A program made the position numbers and the translations under genes. Below the pieces are notes generated by a model. It was not told the DNA's origin. It saw only the letters and a program-made list of their open reading frames with translations, and made no database searches. This document shows, piece by piece, positions 5,950 through 6,963 of a DNA stretch of 6,963 nucleotides (within the stretch, counting starts at the first letter, position 1; each line of letters starts with the position of its first letter). Source of the DNA: Candidatus Methanomethylophilaceae archaeon (lineage in GTDB: Archaea > Thermoplasmatota > Thermoplasmata > Methanomassiliicoccales > Methanomethylophilaceae); NCBI GenBank assembly GCA_017455785.1, contig JAFSYZ010000205.1:1-6963 (forward strand), read 5' to 3'.

Positions 5950-6820
5950 CGAGAACCCCCTCCAACGATGTTATATCCAAACGGCCGGTCTTCTCCAGGA
6001 ACACGTCCTCAAGATGCGTACCTCTCATGATCGGATTTCTCTCCGAAACGGTGTCGAAGAACTGTTTAGCGGATTCACGGTTATGGAAGAAGGAATACTT
6101 CCTCTTGCCATCCTCTGAATCATATTCAACTGTGAACTTCCCGATACTCTGGCAGAGTTCCTGCGGCGTACCTGTGTCGATTATCTTACCTTTGTTAATT
6201 ATACTAATGCGGTCACATAACGCCTCGGCCTCATCCATGTAATGTGTGGTTAGGAATATTGTCGCCCCGCGTTTGTTGAATATCCTAACTATATCCCATA
6301 ACATGTGGCGCGATTGCGTATCCAACCCGGTCGTCGGCTCATCAAGGAACAGGATCTTAGGGTCGTGCATGAGTGCACATACGATGGCCGTCTTCTTCTT
6401 CCATCCTCCTGAAAGCTCGTTACCTTTCTTGTCGAGGTATGGCGTAAGACCTATAGCCTCGCAGAGTTCCATCATACGGACCTTCGCCGTCTTGTACGGT
6501 ATCTTGTGCAGAACGGCACGGCTGATTATGTTCTCCCTTACCGAAATATCCATGTCCATGGCATAGTGCTGTTGGACCACACCTATCATGGAACGGGCCT
6601 TGACGGTATCATTCTGAGTATCCACGGAATTGATCACGATCCTGCCTGCGGTAGGTCTCATCATCGTCGTCAATACCTTGACCGACGTGGTCTTACCTGC
6701 ACCGTTAGGGCCTAACAGACCGAATATCTCGCCCTCTTTGACTTTGACATCCACACCATCTACGGCTACGAAATCCCCGTAACGGAGAACGATCCCTTCA
6801 GCCTCGATGATGTACTCCAT
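5936..6820 (-). CDS. ABC transporter ATP-binding protein (DrrA/CcmA-like)
   Basis: This 294-residue cytoplasmic ATPase powers the ABC-2 permease that follows it. It shows Walker A GPNGAGKT (37-44, Lys43), Gln84 in the Q-loop (GVVQQ), signature LSGGW (136-140), Walker B ILFLDE (Asp160, Glu161) and switch His193 in LTTHYMDEAE. The His-containing block and the C-terminal HLEDVFLEKTGR (about 271-282) are typical of DrrA-type export ATPases with a short regulatory tail. The signature has Trp in place of the usual Gln at its fifth position, followed by three lysines (codons TGG AAG AAG AAG); other motifs are intact, so it is expected to be active. The start is preceded by GACGTGAT, a partial match to GAGGTGATC, in the 9-nt gap after the chelatase gene stop. 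The tight spacing suggests one transcript for chelatase subunit, ATPase and permease. Confidence 0.93.
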   Translation of the reverse strand: MEYIIEAEGIVLRYGDFVAVDGVDVKVKEGEIFGLLGPNGAGKTTSVKVLTTMMRPTAGRIVINSVDTQNDTVKARSMIGVVQQHYAMDMDISVRENIISRAVLHKIPYKTAKVRMMELCEAIGLTPYLDKKGNELSGGWKKKTAIVCALMHDPKILFLDEPTTGLDTQSRHMLWDIVRIFNKRGATIFLTTHYMDEAEALCDRISIINKGKIIDTGTPQELCQSIGKFTVEYDSEDGKRKYSFFHNRESAKQFFDTVSERNPIMRGTHLEDVFLEKTGRLDITSLEGVLDGTD

Positions 6821-6829
6821 AGTATCACG

Positions 6830-6963
6830 TCATGAGTCTATGGCGGCCTTCACACCTTCTGCGAAACGATCGGCATCCAGGTCCTCCAGCTTGAAGTATC
6901 TGGCACCCATCTTCTCCGCAAGTCTCTGGGCATTGTCGAACTGTATGAATCCTGAACTGGCAT
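6830..6963 (-). CDS. ChlD/BchD-like VWA chelatase subunit, C-terminal end (5' end outside window)
   Basis: Only the last 43 residues are visible, ending in KAAIDS. They include GFIQFDNAQRLAEKMGARYFKLEDL, which matches the final strand and helix of the von Willebrand A domain in the D subunit of Mg/Co chelatases, where the pattern is GF-(5-9)-A-LA--MGA-YY-L--L. In that complex the D subunit couples the AAA+ I subunit to the large ChlH/CobN subunit. It is read on the minus strand and followed, 9 nt after its TGA, by the DrrA-like ATPase gene, so the three genes probably form an operon. The frame is fixed by the absence of stops through the segment and by this similarity; the other two minus frames end or give no recognisable protein. 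A related VWA protein of other function cannot be excluded from so short a piece. Confidence 0.75.
   Translation of the reverse strand, partial: ASSGFIQFDNAQRLAEKMGARYFKLEDLDADRFAEGVKAAIDS

Noticed and set aside
5533..6030. Plus-strand open frame of 165 codons across the permease/ATPase junction
   Set aside because: The product is His/Arg/Gln-rich with no domain and is antisense to two clear transporter genes.
1..6963. CRISPR arrays, insertion sequences, tRNA or rRNA genes
   Set aside because: No direct-repeat/spacer pattern, no transposase-like protein and no cloverleaf or rRNA sequence was seen on either strand.

Overview
The window looks like archaeal chromosome of moderate GC, probably a Thermoplasmatota methanogen of the Methanomassiliicoccales type. 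This is inferred from frequent ATA (Ile) and AGG/AGA (Arg) codons, strong GGAGG-type ribosome binding sites, an A/T-rich TATA-like element, and a CobN-type chelatase next to a ChlD-type VWA subunit. No rRNA, tRNA or marker gene confirms the taxon.

Layout, left to right. (1) Nt 1-699 (+) is the C-terminal end of a CobN/BchH-family chelatase large subunit. (2) Nt 768-1355 (-) is a small secreted or membrane-anchored protein of unrecognised family, converging on cobN; its stop codon lies inside a 9-bp hairpin. (3) Nt 1356-1663 is a 308-bp divergent intergenic region with inverted repeats and candidate promoters. (4) Nt 1664-3406 and 3406-5202 (+) encode the two halves of a heterodimeric ABCB-type exporter, coupled by a TGATG junction. 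The first half has the degenerate ATPase site (Asp for the catalytic Glu, Gln for the switch His) and the second half is canonical. (5) Nt 5203-5949 and 5936-6820 (-) encode an ABC-2 permease and its DrrA-like ATPase, overlapping by 14 nt. (6) Nt 6830-6963 (-) is the C-terminal end of a ChlD/BchD-like VWA chelatase subunit, only 9 nt upstream of the ATPase gene.

The main idea is contextual. Pieces of two chelatase subunits (large CobN-type and VWA D-type) bracket two different ABC transporters and a surface protein, and one transporter appears to be in the same transcript as the D subunit. This suggests a locus linking metal-tetrapyrrole (corrinoid-like) handling with membrane transport, but the substrate cannot be read from sequence and the arrangement could be partly coincidental. 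Individually the gene families are known; the secreted protein and the combination are the least described parts.
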